Source: a virus
Length of the DNA: 64,000 nt
Virus record (IMG/VR): IMGVR_UViG_3300023235_000008
Span: 1 to 64,000 of that record
Reading direction: 5' to 3' (one strand)
A program made the position numbers and the translations under genes. Below are positions 7,404-15,270 of the stretch, one piece after another. Below the pieces are notes generated by a model, which saw only the letters and a list, made by a program, of their open reading frames with translations, had not been told where the DNA came from and did not search any database. Position 1 is the stretch's first letter; the number at the start of each line of letters is the position of its first letter.

Positions 7404-7432
7404 TTGACATATAGTAATTGTTATGATATGGT
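7404..7432 (+). promoter_or_regulatory. Sigma70-type promoter, leaderless geometry
   Basis: TTGACA 7404-7409, 17-bp spacer, TATGGT 7427-7432, ATG at 7439 seven nt after the -10. Confidence 0.65.
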
Positions 7433-7438
7433 TATGTT

Positions 7439-7603
7439 ATGAATGACAAAGAAGAATTTTGGAAAGCATTGAAGTCACCTATACGTGAGTGTAAAAACTG
7501 TGCTGTTATACATTCGTATGGTATGTCTACATTAACTAACAAGTATTGTCGTGAGTATTGTATCTCATGCGATAATTTCAGTAAGTGGATATCTGATGAA
7601 TAA
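7439..7603 (+). CDS. FW-CxNC family small protein
   Basis: 54 residues: MNDKEEFWKALKSP, CKNC at 18-21 and three more Cys at 37, 41 and 44, enough for a four-ligand zinc site. The WEWxG end is degenerate (KWISDE). It is transcribed from its own leaderless promoter. Confidence 0.6.
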   Translation: MNDKEEFWKALKSPIRECKNCAVIHSYGMSTLTNKYCREYCISCDNFSKWISDE

Positions 7604-7624
7604 TAAAGAATATCGGATGCGGTA

Positions 7625-7834
7625 ATGGTTCTGAAGCACAAGGCTGAAGCCCCTGAATGGTTAATAGCGCATGGTGCTAATATTTGGTTAATTGATTATG
7701 ACGACACTGACGATGAAACTATATTTCGTCCTATACTTAAAGCTATTGGTCAGGACGATGAAGGAATATTTGATCCGGCGTATGTTAACTATGAAGGACG
7801 TAGTTTACCTATGTGGAAGGCACGTGATGAGTAA
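7625..7834 (+). CDS. Hypothetical protein sharing an FW-CxNC-type C-terminus
   Basis: 69 residues without a knuckle or FW motif. Its C-terminus (FDPAYVNYEGRSLPMWKARDE) matches that of the protein at 6289. A stray MNNKEYRMR start lies just upstream in another frame. It is probably a rearranged family gene with a replaced N-terminal half (AEAPEWLIAHGANIW). It overlaps the next start by 8 nt. Confidence 0.45.
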   Translation: MVLKHKAEAPEWLIAHGANIWLIDYDDTDDETIFRPILKAIGQDDEGIFDPAYVNYEGRSLPMWKARDE

Positions 7835-8015
7835 GCAGGAATTTTGGAATGATTTGCGGTCGGTGCCATTATCTGACCGTGATTGTAATAACTGTTTATA
7901 TTACACACGTAATACCACGCAGAGTTGGCTTAATTGTATATATTGTGTCCAAGATGCTAAAGATAGTAAAAAGCCTGTTGGTGCTTCGTCTGGTAGTTAT
8001 TGGAAACCAAAATGA
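7827..8015 (+). CDS. FW-CxNC family small protein
   Basis: 62 residues: MSKQEFWNDL, CNNC at 20-23, a second pair CIYC near 37-40, C-terminus SYWKPK. The two CxxC pairs make a zinc ribbon plausible. Start chosen by the family N-terminus. Confidence 0.62.
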   Translation: MSKQEFWNDLRSVPLSDRDCNNCLYYTRNTTQSWLNCIYCVQDAKDSKKPVGASSGSYWKPK

Positions 8016-8196
8016 GTAAGCAGGAATTTTGGGATGCACACAACCAACACAAAGGGGTTGTGATAACTGTAAGTATAATAAAAGAATAAATGGGGGGATT
8101 TACTCAGTATGTAAGCGACCAAACCAAGTCTACGCCTGTGTTGGATTTTATGGAAAAAAATCGCAATGGGAATGGGATGGTAAGAACTATGGGTAA
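8012..8196 (+). pseudogene. Frameshifted FW-CxNC gene
   Basis: It starts MSKQEFWDA, then the frame is lost. The shifted frame continues PTQRGCDNCKY, CKRP and SQWEWDGKNYG to the stop at 8194-8196. All family landmarks are present in two frames, so the break is recent or a sequence error. Confidence 0.6.
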
Positions 8197-8204
8197 GATA
8201 AATA
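8197..8204 (+). promoter_or_regulatory. T4-type late promoter
   Basis: GATAAATA, 7 nt upstream of the ATG at 8212. No Shine-Dalgarno precedes that gene, so its late mRNA would be nearly leaderless. Confidence 0.55.
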
Positions 8205-8211
8205 CATTATA

Positions 8212-9441
8212 ATGTTATTAAATGATTTACTATTAGAATATAAAGAAGGCAAGAACCAGCACCTTCATCACGTTGAAGACATTGTATTTCACGAGGGTAA
8301 TGCTGGTGCACGTATTGCATTAAACTATATTGATAGCGTTCGTCAACTATTAGCACAGGGTGGTAACAGGCACGAAAGCATATCGGTTAAGTGGGATGGT
8401 GCGCCAGCTATTATATGTGGCATTGATCCTGCTGACGGTGAGTTTTTTGTTGGCACGAAGAGTGTATTCAATAAGACTGGTGGCAAGTTGATTAAGTCAC
8501 GTTCTGATTTAAAGAAGTATGGTTACGAGGGTGAGTTAGCAAACAAACTTATGTTAGCATTGACGCATTTATCCAAGTTAGGCATCACTGGTGTGTTACA
8601 GGGTGATATGATGTATACCCGAGATGATCTTGAGACAAAGACATTTGGTGGTGAAGAATACCTTATGTTTCAGCCTAATACGATTACGTATGCTGTTCCT
8701 ATTAATAGCGACGTTGCGAAGACTATGCGTAGATCGAAGATTGGTATTGTATTTCACACACGTTACAGTGGCGACAGCATTGGTGAAATGACGGCGGAAT
8801 TTGGTGCTAGTATTTCGGGATTGAATAGTGTATCGGATGTATGGTATGATGATGCATCTTACAAGGATTTGACTGGCATTGCATCATTAACCAAGGCGGA
8901 GAACGATAAACTTATCAGTGATATAGCGGCTACCAAACGTGCTATTAAGATTGCGAAGTTTGATGCATTGAAGAGTCAATATAGTCCATTGCTTATGACG
9001 TTTGTTAATAGTCGTATTCGTAAGGGTGATGATCAGGTTGCACATCCGCATGATTTTGCAGAAGGTTTCACTAAATGGTATGCGGCACGATTGATGCATG
9101 AGATTAGCAAATTAAAGAATCAAGACCCTGATGCGAAGCCTGTTCAGAATCGTATGAAGAAGATTGAAGAACAGAAGGAATACATGAAGCGTAATTTTAA
9201 GGGTATTATTGCTGGGTTAATGGTTTACAAGGATTTGATTGTTTTAAAGAATCAGTTATTAAACAAACTGAATAAGATTGATACGATGAAAAGTTTAGTA
9301 AAGACGGATGATGGTTACAAGGTAGTTAATCCCGAGGGGTTTGTTGCTATTGGTGCCGCTGGTGGGGCGATTAAATTAGTTGATCGTATGAGCTTTTCTA
9401 AAATGAATTTTGATGCAGCAAAAGACTGGAAAAAGACGTGA
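8212..9441 (+). CDS. KxDG-motif protein, possible nucleotidyltransferase/ligase-like
   Basis: 409 residues. The sequence VKWDGAPA near residue 61 fits the lysine-nucleotidyl motif KxDG of the DNA/RNA ligase and capping-enzyme superfamily. GVLQGDMMY and EYLMFQPN further on could be later motifs, and KIGIVFHTRY resembles the family's motif IV region. Related proteins occur in T4-like marine phages without a firm function. The gene overlaps by GTGA an HxGH nucleotidyltransferase, suggesting a joint nucleotide-transfer pathway such as RNA repair or NAD metabolism. The ligase assignment is inference from one strong and several weak motifs. Confidence 0.6.
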   Translation: MLLNDLLLEYKEGKNQHLHHVEDIVFHEGNAGARIALNYIDSVRQLLAQGGNRHESISVKWDGAPAIICGIDPADGEFFVGTKSVFNKTGGKLIKSRSDLKKYGYEGELANKLMLALTHLSKLGITGVLQGDMMYTRDDLETKTFGGEEYLMFQPNTITYAVPINSDVAKTMRRSKIGIVFHTRYSGDSIGEMTAEFGASISGLNSVSDVWYDDASYKDLTGIASLTKAENDKLISDIAATKRAIKIAKFDALKSQYSPLLMTFVNSRIRKGDDQVAHPHDFAEGFTKWYAARLMHEISKLKNQDPDAKPVQNRMKKIEEQKEYMKRNFKGIIAGLMVYKDLIVLKNQLLNKLNKIDTMKSLVKTDDGYKVVNPEGFVAIGAAGGAIKLVDRMSFSKMNFDAAKDWKKT

Positions 9442-10064
9442 GTGACGTTTCGCATTTACGCAAACTAATGAGTTCGGTTGATAAGCCGAAGCGTATTGTT
9501 GCGATTTATCCGGGACGTTTTCAGCCATTTCATTTGGGACACGCAGCAGTATATAATATTGCGAAAGAGAAATACGGTGAATGTTATATTGCTACGTCTG
9601 GTAGTTTAGATATAAAATCGCCATTTACATCGGAACACAAGCGAATAATGATGATGCGTTCTGGTATTCCTATTGATAAGATTGCGGTATGTCGTCAGCC
9701 TTATATGCCTATTGAAATATTACAGAACTTTAATCCGCAATATGATTCTGTTGTATTTTTCATCGGTGAGAAGGATATGGCATCTGATCCACGTTTTCAA
9801 TTTAAACCCACTAAGTCTGGTAAGCCTAGTTATTTCCAGCCTTGGGTAAATGATGATACGCTTGATACTTTTAATAATCAGGGATACATACGTGTTGTGC
9901 CTACGATTGATTTTACTGTAAATGGACAGTTGATGCGTTCTGCCAGTGAATTCCGTAGCATGTTTGCGAAGGCGGATAATGCTGCACAGACGGTGATGGT
10001 AACAGATATGTATGGTGTATATGACGGACAAATCCATAATATTATGAAAAACCGCTTGACATAA
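9438..10064 (+). CDS. HxGH-family nucleotidyltransferase (NMNAT-like)
   Basis: 208 residues starting at a GTG inside the previous stop (GTGA). The signature GRFQPFHLGH (residues 27-36) is the ATP-binding motif of the cytidylyltransferase/NMNAT superfamily. A C-terminal SASEFRSMF matches the usual ISxTxIR-type motif position. Members transfer AMP or CMP to a phosphate; the substrate cannot be read here. Co-transcribed with the KxDG protein. Confidence 0.75.
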   Translation: MSDVSHLRKLMSSVDKPKRIVAIYPGRFQPFHLGHAAVYNIAKEKYGECYIATSGSLDIKSPFTSEHKRIMMMRSGIPIDKIAVCRQPYMPIEILQNFNPQYDSVVFFIGEKDMASDPRFQFKPTKSGKPSYFQPWVNDDTLDTFNNQGYIRVVPTIDFTVNGQLMRSASEFRSMFAKADNAAQTVMVTDMYGVYDGQIHNIMKNRLT

Positions 10065-10083
10065 TTTCAAAAATAGCTATACT
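10056..10083 (+). promoter_or_regulatory. Sigma70-type promoter, leaderless geometry
   Basis: TTGACA 10056-10061 overlapping the end of the preceding gene, 16-bp spacer, TATACT 10078-10083, ATG at 10090 seven nt later. Confidence 0.75.
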
Positions 10084-10089
10084 ACAAGT

Positions 10090-10767
10090 ATGGCAAATTT
10101 ACACCCCGACGCAAACTTTATTACGGAACTTTCATTATTACTTGATTCGGTAAACGAACAGTATGTTGCTTTTTTGTCTGACAATAACAATGTTGATGAC
10201 CCGACTGAACTTGCTGATATTATGAACAGTATGTTTGAAGTGTATGATATGGATCATATCTACGTAGACGTTGGTTCAGCGACGTGTGTAACTGCGGTTG
10301 ATTGGTATATCCAGAATGCTGTTGTTGATGGTGATGGAGAGATAACGATTATGCTAGACCCATCGTCAATTAACGGTTATTGGGGTCCAGCAACTTTTAA
10401 AGATGTTGTCTTAAAGACGCTTGAACACGAAGACATTCATATGCGCCAGCGGGATCGCATGGGTGTTAATAAGTATAACAGCATTCCGAGCGGTTATATG
10501 AAGGGTGTTTTGAAAGCAGCCGAAACTGGTAATCAAAATGATATGAAGCGTATGTATTTTCGTGATCCACAGGAGTTGATGGCGCACGGACACGATATAT
10601 ATCGTGAGTTACAGCGTTTAGATAATCCACAGGAAGCGTTACGTAATCCAGAGAGTTTTCGTAATGATTTACCAACGTATGATAAGCATCGTGCGATTTT
10701 CCCACCAAATGCAAAACCATTGCAGCGGTTGTTAGGGTATGCTGCACGTTATTTCGAGTATGCATAA
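10090..10767 (+). CDS. Putative HExxH metallopeptidase
   Basis: 225 residues. HEDIH near residue 117 fits the HExxH zinc motif, and a glutamate in DPQELMAHG about 40 residues later is a candidate third ligand, as in gluzincins. No signal peptide, so a cytoplasmic or virion role is likely. The family is not otherwise recognised; the two landmarks are the only evidence for catalysis. It has its own leaderless promoter and is coupled by TAATG to a DGPA-repeat gene. Confidence 0.55.
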   Translation: MANLHPDANFITELSLLLDSVNEQYVAFLSDNNNVDDPTELADIMNSMFEVYDMDHIYVDVGSATCVTAVDWYIQNAVVDGDGEITIMLDPSSINGYWGPATFKDVVLKTLEHEDIHMRQRDRMGVNKYNSIPSGYMKGVLKAAETGNQNDMKRMYFRDPQELMAHGHDIYRELQRLDNPQEALRNPESFRNDLPTYDKHRAIFPPNAKPLQRLLGYAARYFEYA

Positions 10768-11030
10768 TGAGTGAACTCGACGCAGATATATTTGGTAACA
10801 AGTTTTGGTGGATGGATGATAAACTTCACAGAGAAGATGGACCTGCTGTTGAATATCCAAATGGCAACAAGTTTTGGTATCTTGATGATAAACTTCACAG
10901 AGAAGATGGACCTGCTGTTGAATATCCAAATGGCAACAAGTTTTGGTATCTTCATGGACATGAAGTTACTATGGAAGATGTTATAACCGATCCAAAAGAA
11001 CGATTTTGGTGGAGAATGAAAAGTGACTGA
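10767..11030 (+). CDS. DGPA-repeat protein, 2 repeats
   Basis: 87 residues: MSELDADIFGNKFWWM, two almost identical KLHREDGPAVEYPNGNK repeats and the cap VTMEDVITDPKERFWWRMK. The two repeats are nearly identical at DNA level, a recent duplication. Start in a TAATG overlap with the metallopeptidase-like gene, away from the main arrays, showing the family has dispersed. Confidence 0.7.
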   Translation: MSELDADIFGNKFWWMDDKLHREDGPAVEYPNGNKFWYLDDKLHREDGPAVEYPNGNKFWYLHGHEVTMEDVITDPKERFWWRMKSD

Positions 11031-11043
11031 AAGGATATAACAA

Positions 11044-11199
11044 ATGTGGTCGAATAGTAACGAAATCAAAATACATGATACGCCAACACCGAGAGGCGGA
11101 TATATCCGTGGGTATGTAGCCAAGTGGAAAGGTCATACTGAAACGATGGAAGGCACATCACGCAAGACGTATTGGACGTGGCGCATTGATATTAAGTGA
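11044..11199 (+). CDS. Small hypothetical protein
   Basis: 51 residues (MWSNSNEIKIHDTPTPRGGY...TYWTWRIDIK) with an AAGGA Shine-Dalgarno. The pattern suggests a small beta sheet. Not recognised. Confidence 0.5.
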   Translation: MWSNSNEIKIHDTPTPRGGYIRGYVAKWKGHTETMEGTSRKTYWTWRIDIK

Positions 11200-11351
11200 G
11201 TAGCGGTGTGCGTATTCAGAACTTTGGTGAAGGTCGCAATGATTCGACACCGATGGCACAATCACGGCATCATGGTTCAAAGAAACGTGCGGTTGATGAT
11301 ATGCGATCCGCGATGAATGAAATGAAACTATTATCTTGTTGTAAATTTTAG
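11196..11351 (+). CDS. Small basic hypothetical protein, GTG start
   Basis: 51 residues from a GTG in a GTGA overlap with the preceding stop (VSSGVRIQNFGEG...KKRAVDDMRSAM). Basic middle and C-terminal CCKF. Unknown; support is the overlap and open frame only. Confidence 0.4.
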   Translation: MSSGVRIQNFGEGRNDSTPMAQSRHHGSKKRAVDDMRSAMNEMKLLSCCKF

Positions 11352-11353
11352 AC

Positions 11354-11381
11354 TTGACATCTACGTTGGATGTGGTATTGT
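11354..11381 (+). promoter_or_regulatory. Sigma70-type promoter
   Basis: TTGACA 11354-11359, 16-bp spacer, TATTGT 11376-11381. Here a normal leader with AAGGAG precedes the ATG at 11413. Confidence 0.65.
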
Positions 11382-11412
11382 GTATGTATCAGATTAATCA
11401 AGGAGAGATATT

Positions 11413-11634
11413 ATGGGTATGACATTTGCACCTGACACATCATTCAACTGGTCACAGCCACGTGAAGTTAGCACAAACTGTGCCAATGCCGCTATCACGA
11501 TTGTTGAGTTCGGCAAGCTGGGCTGGAAAGCATTTATTAACGATGGCGTTCCATTCTTTTCAGAGCCTATGCCAAAAGCCGAGTTGATTCGTCACCTTGA
11601 ATCATCCTTTCCCTTTACGGTGAAAGTACGATGA
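11413..11634 (+). CDS. Hypothetical protein
   Basis: 73 residues (MGMTFAPDTSFNWSQPREV...SSFPFTVKVR) with a good AAGGAG site. No family recognised. Overlaps the next gene by ATGA. Confidence 0.55.
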   Translation: MGMTFAPDTSFNWSQPREVSTNCANAAITIVEFGKLGWKAFINDGVPFFSEPMPKAELIRHLESSFPFTVKVR

Positions 11635-11819
11635 CCCTTTTTATTCGAGCGTGTCAAATCCGCAAATCCTGTAAGACAACAGAGCAAGAGCTTACTGCTC
11701 TAAGATACGCAATGTTGGCGATGGAACGGGAATTAACCACAGTCGGACACGGATTTTTTGCAGATCATGAGACACATATCCGCATTCTGCGAAAATATAG
11801 AACATTACTAGTTGACTGA
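11631..11819 (+). CDS. Hypothetical protein
   Basis: 62 residues, start at an ATGA overlap. Helical and charged (KTTEQELTALRYAMLAMERE), possibly a short coiled coil. Unknown. Confidence 0.5.
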   Translation: MTLFIRACQIRKSCKTTEQELTALRYAMLAMERELTTVGHGFFADHETHIRILRKYRTLLVD

Positions 11820-11840
11820 ATACTATATGTGTGTTATATA
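11812..11840 (+). promoter_or_regulatory. Probable sigma70-type promoter
   Basis: TTGACT 11812-11817 at the end of the preceding gene, 17-bp spacer, TATATA 11835-11840. A leader with AAAGGCGAG precedes the ATG at 11870. Confidence 0.5.
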
Positions 11841-11869
11841 TAATCATAATCAATGAAAGGCGAGATGAC

Positions 11870-12031
11870 ATGAAGTTTTACACATATAATGCAGATTTTT
11901 CCGATGGTAAGAAAATGACCATGGAGACAGGCGCAAAGATTACGGAAGCAAAACGTAGCATGGCGTTCGAAGCAGCAAGTCGTGGCACTAAACTGATGAA
12001 GTTTGTGAAGGTAAGTGAACGGAATTTATGA
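11870..12031 (+). CDS. Hypothetical protein
   Basis: 53 residues (MKFYTYNADFSDGKKMTMET...KLMKFVKVSERNL). I chose the ATG at 11870 because an AAAGGCGAG site lies in front of it; the longer frame from 11831 would begin inside the promoter. Coupled by ATGA to the phosphatase-like gene. Unknown. Confidence 0.5.
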   Translation: MKFYTYNADFSDGKKMTMETGAKITEAKRSMAFEAASRGTKLMKFVKVSERNL

Positions 12032-12504
12032 AAAAGCTATTATCAATTAAAGTTACTTCAAAACTATTCGCTAAGTCCGAAGCAGAGGACTGGGCGAATC
12101 ATGCTGTATCTTTAGTTGATCCCGGACATAGTGTCCCTGAGTTTGATTGTCGGCATCATGTCGGTTTCTTTGAAGATCACGAAGATGCTAATGACAGCAA
12201 TGCACCTGTTTTAAATGACGTTGCCGCCGCATTGGATTTTGGTTTAAAGTTTGAAGATGGTGATAATGTATTGGTTCATTGTCATGGTGGGATTTGTCGT
12301 TCTACTGCGATGGCTATGCTGTTTCACATTCAAGCAGGGTTTACGCCCAAAGAAGCATTGAAGCGTGTTGAACGCAACCGTCCACAAATGTGGCCAAATA
12401 CTTTAGTAGTCGCATTAGGTGATGAAATATTAGGATTAGATGGCGCAGCTATTCGTGCGCTTGATGATTTCATTGAAGAAAACGATGGCAAAATTGTCTG
12501 GTAG
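12028..12504 (+). CDS. Protein tyrosine / dual-specificity phosphatase-like
   Basis: 158 residues. HCHGGICRS near residues 84-92 matches the HCx5R(S/T) P-loop of cysteine phosphatases, with catalytic Cys and Arg present. The following helix (GFTPKEALKRVERNRPQMWPN) resembles phage and bacterial DSP-like enzymes. Substrate unknown: a host phosphoprotein or an RNA 5' phosphate are both possible. In a short ATGA-coupled operon. Confidence 0.75.
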   Translation: MKKLLSIKVTSKLFAKSEAEDWANHAVSLVDPGHSVPEFDCRHHVGFFEDHEDANDSNAPVLNDVAAALDFGLKFEDGDNVLVHCHGGICRSTAMAMLFHIQAGFTPKEALKRVERNRPQMWPNTLVVALGDEILGLDGAAIRALDDFIEENDGKIVW

Positions 12505-12513
12505 GAGATAGAA

Positions 12514-12723
12514 ATGATGACGATTGAAAAACTAATTGAGTTATACGAAAAAGAGTTGGTTGATAATAAAAACTATATCAAGACTTTATATGATGACGAA
12601 GATGCAGAAGAACTAGCTGCCGCATACTCTGAAAAAGAGATGTTGAATCGTATCATTCAAGACTTGAAAAGGGTTAACCAACCAACGAGATGGACTGAGG
12701 GCGAGTTAGGTCTGGAGTATTAA
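12514..12723 (+). CDS. Hypothetical acidic helical protein
   Basis: 69 residues, Shine-Dalgarno TAGGAG, start MMTIEKLIELYEKELVDNK. Mostly amphipathic helix, strongly acidic (YDDEDAEEL). No family recognised. Confidence 0.5.
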   Translation: MMTIEKLIELYEKELVDNKNYIKTLYDDEDAEELAAAYSEKEMLNRIIQDLKRVNQPTRWTEGELGLEY

Positions 12724-12974
12724 TGAAAATCCGTGAACACTATTCGGTTCGTATCATTGACTTTGTGTGTGACCGTGATGAAAAAGAAATCATTCATGAT
12801 ATGATTTCGGATATCATTATGGACGACAAAATCGCAAGGGTAGTTCGTTCTGGGCCGCTTGTTGATGGTAATAAGATTATGCCCGGTAAGTTTCATTACA
12901 TCGTTCACATTGATAGTGAAGCTGCTGACGCCTTTATAAAATCCCTTAAAAAAATGGCAAATACCTTTGAGTGA
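12723..12974 (+). CDS. Hypothetical protein
   Basis: 83 residues, start overlapping the previous TAA by one base (TAATG). Alternating beta and helix (YSVRIIDFVCDRDEKEIIHD...FHYIVHIDSEAADAFIKSL), possibly a small ferredoxin-like fold. Unknown. Confidence 0.5.
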   Translation: MKIREHYSVRIIDFVCDRDEKEIIHDMISDIIMDDKIARVVRSGPLVDGNKIMPGKFHYIVHIDSEAADAFIKSLKKMANTFE

Positions 12975-13308
12975 AAAAGATAATTTTTGGAATGCGTTGC
13001 GAATGCCACATGATTTGGATAGGCATTGTGTGAACTGTGCCGTCCCGCCACTTGCCGAGAATGGCATAAGCACGGGTTATTATGGATGCGTGATATCTGA
13101 ATCCTGCACAGCGCCACACCGATGCGTATTGCATCCAACAGAAACTGTGTTAACCAACGATAAAAATAATATAATATCTAGTGTAGAGGAATATATTGAA
13201 TATCAGTTAGCTGCATGGGAAGAAACGGTGAAAACATTCCCAAGCAAGAAGCCACCCGGCACAATACCATTTGAAAACTATTGGGAATGGAATGGCGATG
13301 ATGATTAA
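12967..13308 (+). CDS. FW-CxNC family protein, long form, TTG start
   Basis: 113 residues. The start appears to be TTG (LSEKDNFWNALRMP read as Met), set by the family N-terminus and an 8-nt overlap with the previous gene. CVNC is near 22-25; more Cys (YYGC, ESCTAPHRC) follow, then an inserted helix, then NYWEWNGDDD. It is longer than its paralogues by about 40 residues. Confidence 0.6.
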   Translation: MSEKDNFWNALRMPHDLDRHCVNCAVPPLAENGISTGYYGCVISESCTAPHRCVLHPTETVLTNDKNNIISSVEEYIEYQLAAWEETVKTFPSKKPPGTIPFENYWEWNGDDD

Positions 13309-13331
13309 TAAAACCATATCAAGTGTAAAAC

Positions 13332-13339
13332 GATAAATA
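13332..13339 (+). promoter_or_regulatory. T4-type late promoter
   Basis: GATAAATA ending 4 nt before the ATG at 13344, with no Shine-Dalgarno, so the late transcript would start at or next to the start codon. Confidence 0.6.
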
Positions 13340-13343
13340 TCAT

Positions 13344-14903
13344 ATGCGTAGTACACTAGTTATGGGTTGGATGTCCCTTGCAATGTCCTTATTGATTGCG
13401 GGTTGTGCCGCCTATTTTAGTATCACCGGATTGGCGGCACTATTTGCGGCTGCGCTTGTGCCTGTTATTATTATGGCAACAGTTCTTGAGTTTGGTAAAG
13501 TAAGCGCAACCTTCTTTCTACACCGATTCTGGGATGATTTGCCCGGTCAGTTAAAATACCCCCTTACGATAATGGTCGTTATTCTTATGGTTATTACCAG
13601 TATGGGTATCTTTGGTTTCTTATCAAAAGGTCACCTAGAACAAGAAGCACCAGCTGAAATAGGTGGGTTACAGATTGAACGAATTGACCAACAAATCAAT
13701 CGTGAGAAGGATACCATTTCACGCCAAGAGGAACGTTTATTGCGATTACAAGGCATTGTCGATGCGCTTATTAAGTATGACCGCATACGTGGAGCAGATG
13801 GCGCAGATGCCACACTTGAAAAGCAACAGCCAGAACGTAAAGTGATTCAAACAAGCGTCGATGAAGCATACGAACGCATTAATACCCTACAAGAAAAAAG
13901 ATTACCATTGCAATCAGAGGTAAGTAGTATTGAAGCCAAGCTTGGACCTATCAAATACGTAGCTGAGTTGTTTGGCTATGACTTGGTTACTGATCCTGAT
14001 GGTAAGGGCAAGGCTGTTCGTATTGTTATTGTTATGTTTATGCTGGCATTTGACCCATTGGCTATTTGGCTTGTTATGGCGGCGGATTGGGCATTTATGC
14101 GCCACCGTAAAGAACGTGATGCATTTAATGATGAAGAAATAAAAGAAATAAAGGAAATTGAATATAAACTTGTTGGCGATGTAACGGAACTTGAAACCGC
14201 ACTTGTTGATGTTTATAATGAATTGGAGGAAAAAGAAATGGAACTTAAAGAATATATGGCAGTCCTAGAAGAATTGGGACGCATCATTGACGAGAAACCA
14301 ACCGAGGTTGAAAAGATTATTGAGATTGAAGATACAGCAAAGATTGAAGAAATGAATGCTGATATCAATGGTTTAACTAGTTTAAAGCATTCTATGGAAC
14401 AAGAGCTTGATACCCTGCGTTCCAGTTTGCTAACGAAAGAACAAGTTACGACAGAACTACAACAAGCGTTAGGAGAAATCCGCAATCAACTTAATATGAT
14501 TCAGCAAGAAAATAATACGCTTCGTAAAGAGATTGATGCACGTGATGGTGCTGTGCTTAACCTAAACAAGAAGTATAATCTTGTTGAAAAAATCCCCGGT
14601 ATGCTTGCCCGTCCTGACAGCGTAGCTAAAAACACACCGTCATTCGGCACCGAGTTTCCAGCATCCCCAACATTAGACCAGACATTTTTACGTGTTGATG
14701 AAATGCCAAGTAAACTATATCGTTATGATGGTTCACGTTGGTTGGAAGTTATCAAAGACGAAAGTGTTTTGTATGATGAAAAGTATCTACAGCACCTTAT
14801 CAGTGAACTTGGTGATGGCAAAGTCGCACTTGACGATTTAAGTCATAAGGAACAATCTGAGATTCAGAGCTTATTGAGTAAAGAGGATGTTCTTGGAAGA
14901 TAA
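13344..14903 (+). CDS. Membrane protein with long coiled coil
   Basis: 519 residues. Hydrophobic segments lie at about 5-55 (two adjacent), 75-95 and 230-255. Between and after them are long charged heptad-like stretches (DEEIKEIKEIEYKL, LEEKEMELKEYMAVLEEL, MEQELDTLRSSL) typical of coiled coil. The C-terminal part (FLRVDEMPSKLYRYDGSRW) resembles a small receptor- or tail-type module. Large proteins of this design are common in T4-like marine phages but their role is unknown. Late promoter in front. Confidence 0.55.
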   Translation: MRSTLVMGWMSLAMSLLIAGCAAYFSITGLAALFAAALVPVIIMATVLEFGKVSATFFLHRFWDDLPGQLKYPLTIMVVILMVITSMGIFGFLSKGHLEQEAPAEIGGLQIERIDQQINREKDTISRQEERLLRLQGIVDALIKYDRIRGADGADATLEKQQPERKVIQTSVDEAYERINTLQEKRLPLQSEVSSIEAKLGPIKYVAELFGYDLVTDPDGKGKAVRIVIVMFMLAFDPLAIWLVMAADWAFMRHRKERDAFNDEEIKEIKEIEYKLVGDVTELETALVDVYNELEEKEMELKEYMAVLEELGRIIDEKPTEVEKIIEIEDTAKIEEMNADINGLTSLKHSMEQELDTLRSSLLTKEQVTTELQQALGEIRNQLNMIQQENNTLRKEIDARDGAVLNLNKKYNLVEKIPGMLARPDSVAKNTPSFGTEFPASPTLDQTFLRVDEMPSKLYRYDGSRWLEVIKDESVLYDEKYLQHLISELGDGKVALDDLSHKEQSEIQSLLSKEDVLGR

Positions 14904-15270
14904 TATTACGATTGTAACTTCACCTAACTATTTTTACGGCGACCAGCCTAGTCTGATGCTATTCGATGTATCGGGCGCTGATATTAAACTTATAATCGAA
15001 CTTATAATGGAAGCTAATCTTGTAATGAGCCTTCATTTATGTTATAATGGTAAATCCGATAGGGAATGGTTACTAAATACCGCAAGGCAATGCGACCGTG
15101 TGATAGTTAATTTAGAAAATCATACCCTAATCAAAGGATTTATATTGAATCATAAGAACGTTTCGTACTATAATAGTGATAATGATATTACGTCATTGAA
15201 CACCAACGAGTTAACCGATCCCCTAGATTATATAATGAGGTTTGTAAATGAGCAAAGACAAAGACAGTGA
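14887..15270 (+). CDS. Hypothetical protein
   Basis: 127 residues, overlapping the previous gene by 17 nt and clpX by 23 nt. The text (ITIVTSPNYFYGDQPSLMLF, REWLLNTARQCDRVIVNLEN) suggests an alpha/beta fold with a nucleoside- or TIR-like look, but no family is certain. Overlaps on both sides imply tight coupling with ClpX. Confidence 0.5.
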   Translation: MFLEDNITIVTSPNYFYGDQPSLMLFDVSGADIKLIIELIMEANLVMSLHLCYNGKSDREWLLNTARQCDRVIVNLENHTLIKGFILNHKNVSYYNSDNDITSLNTNELTDPLDYIMRFVNEQRQRQ

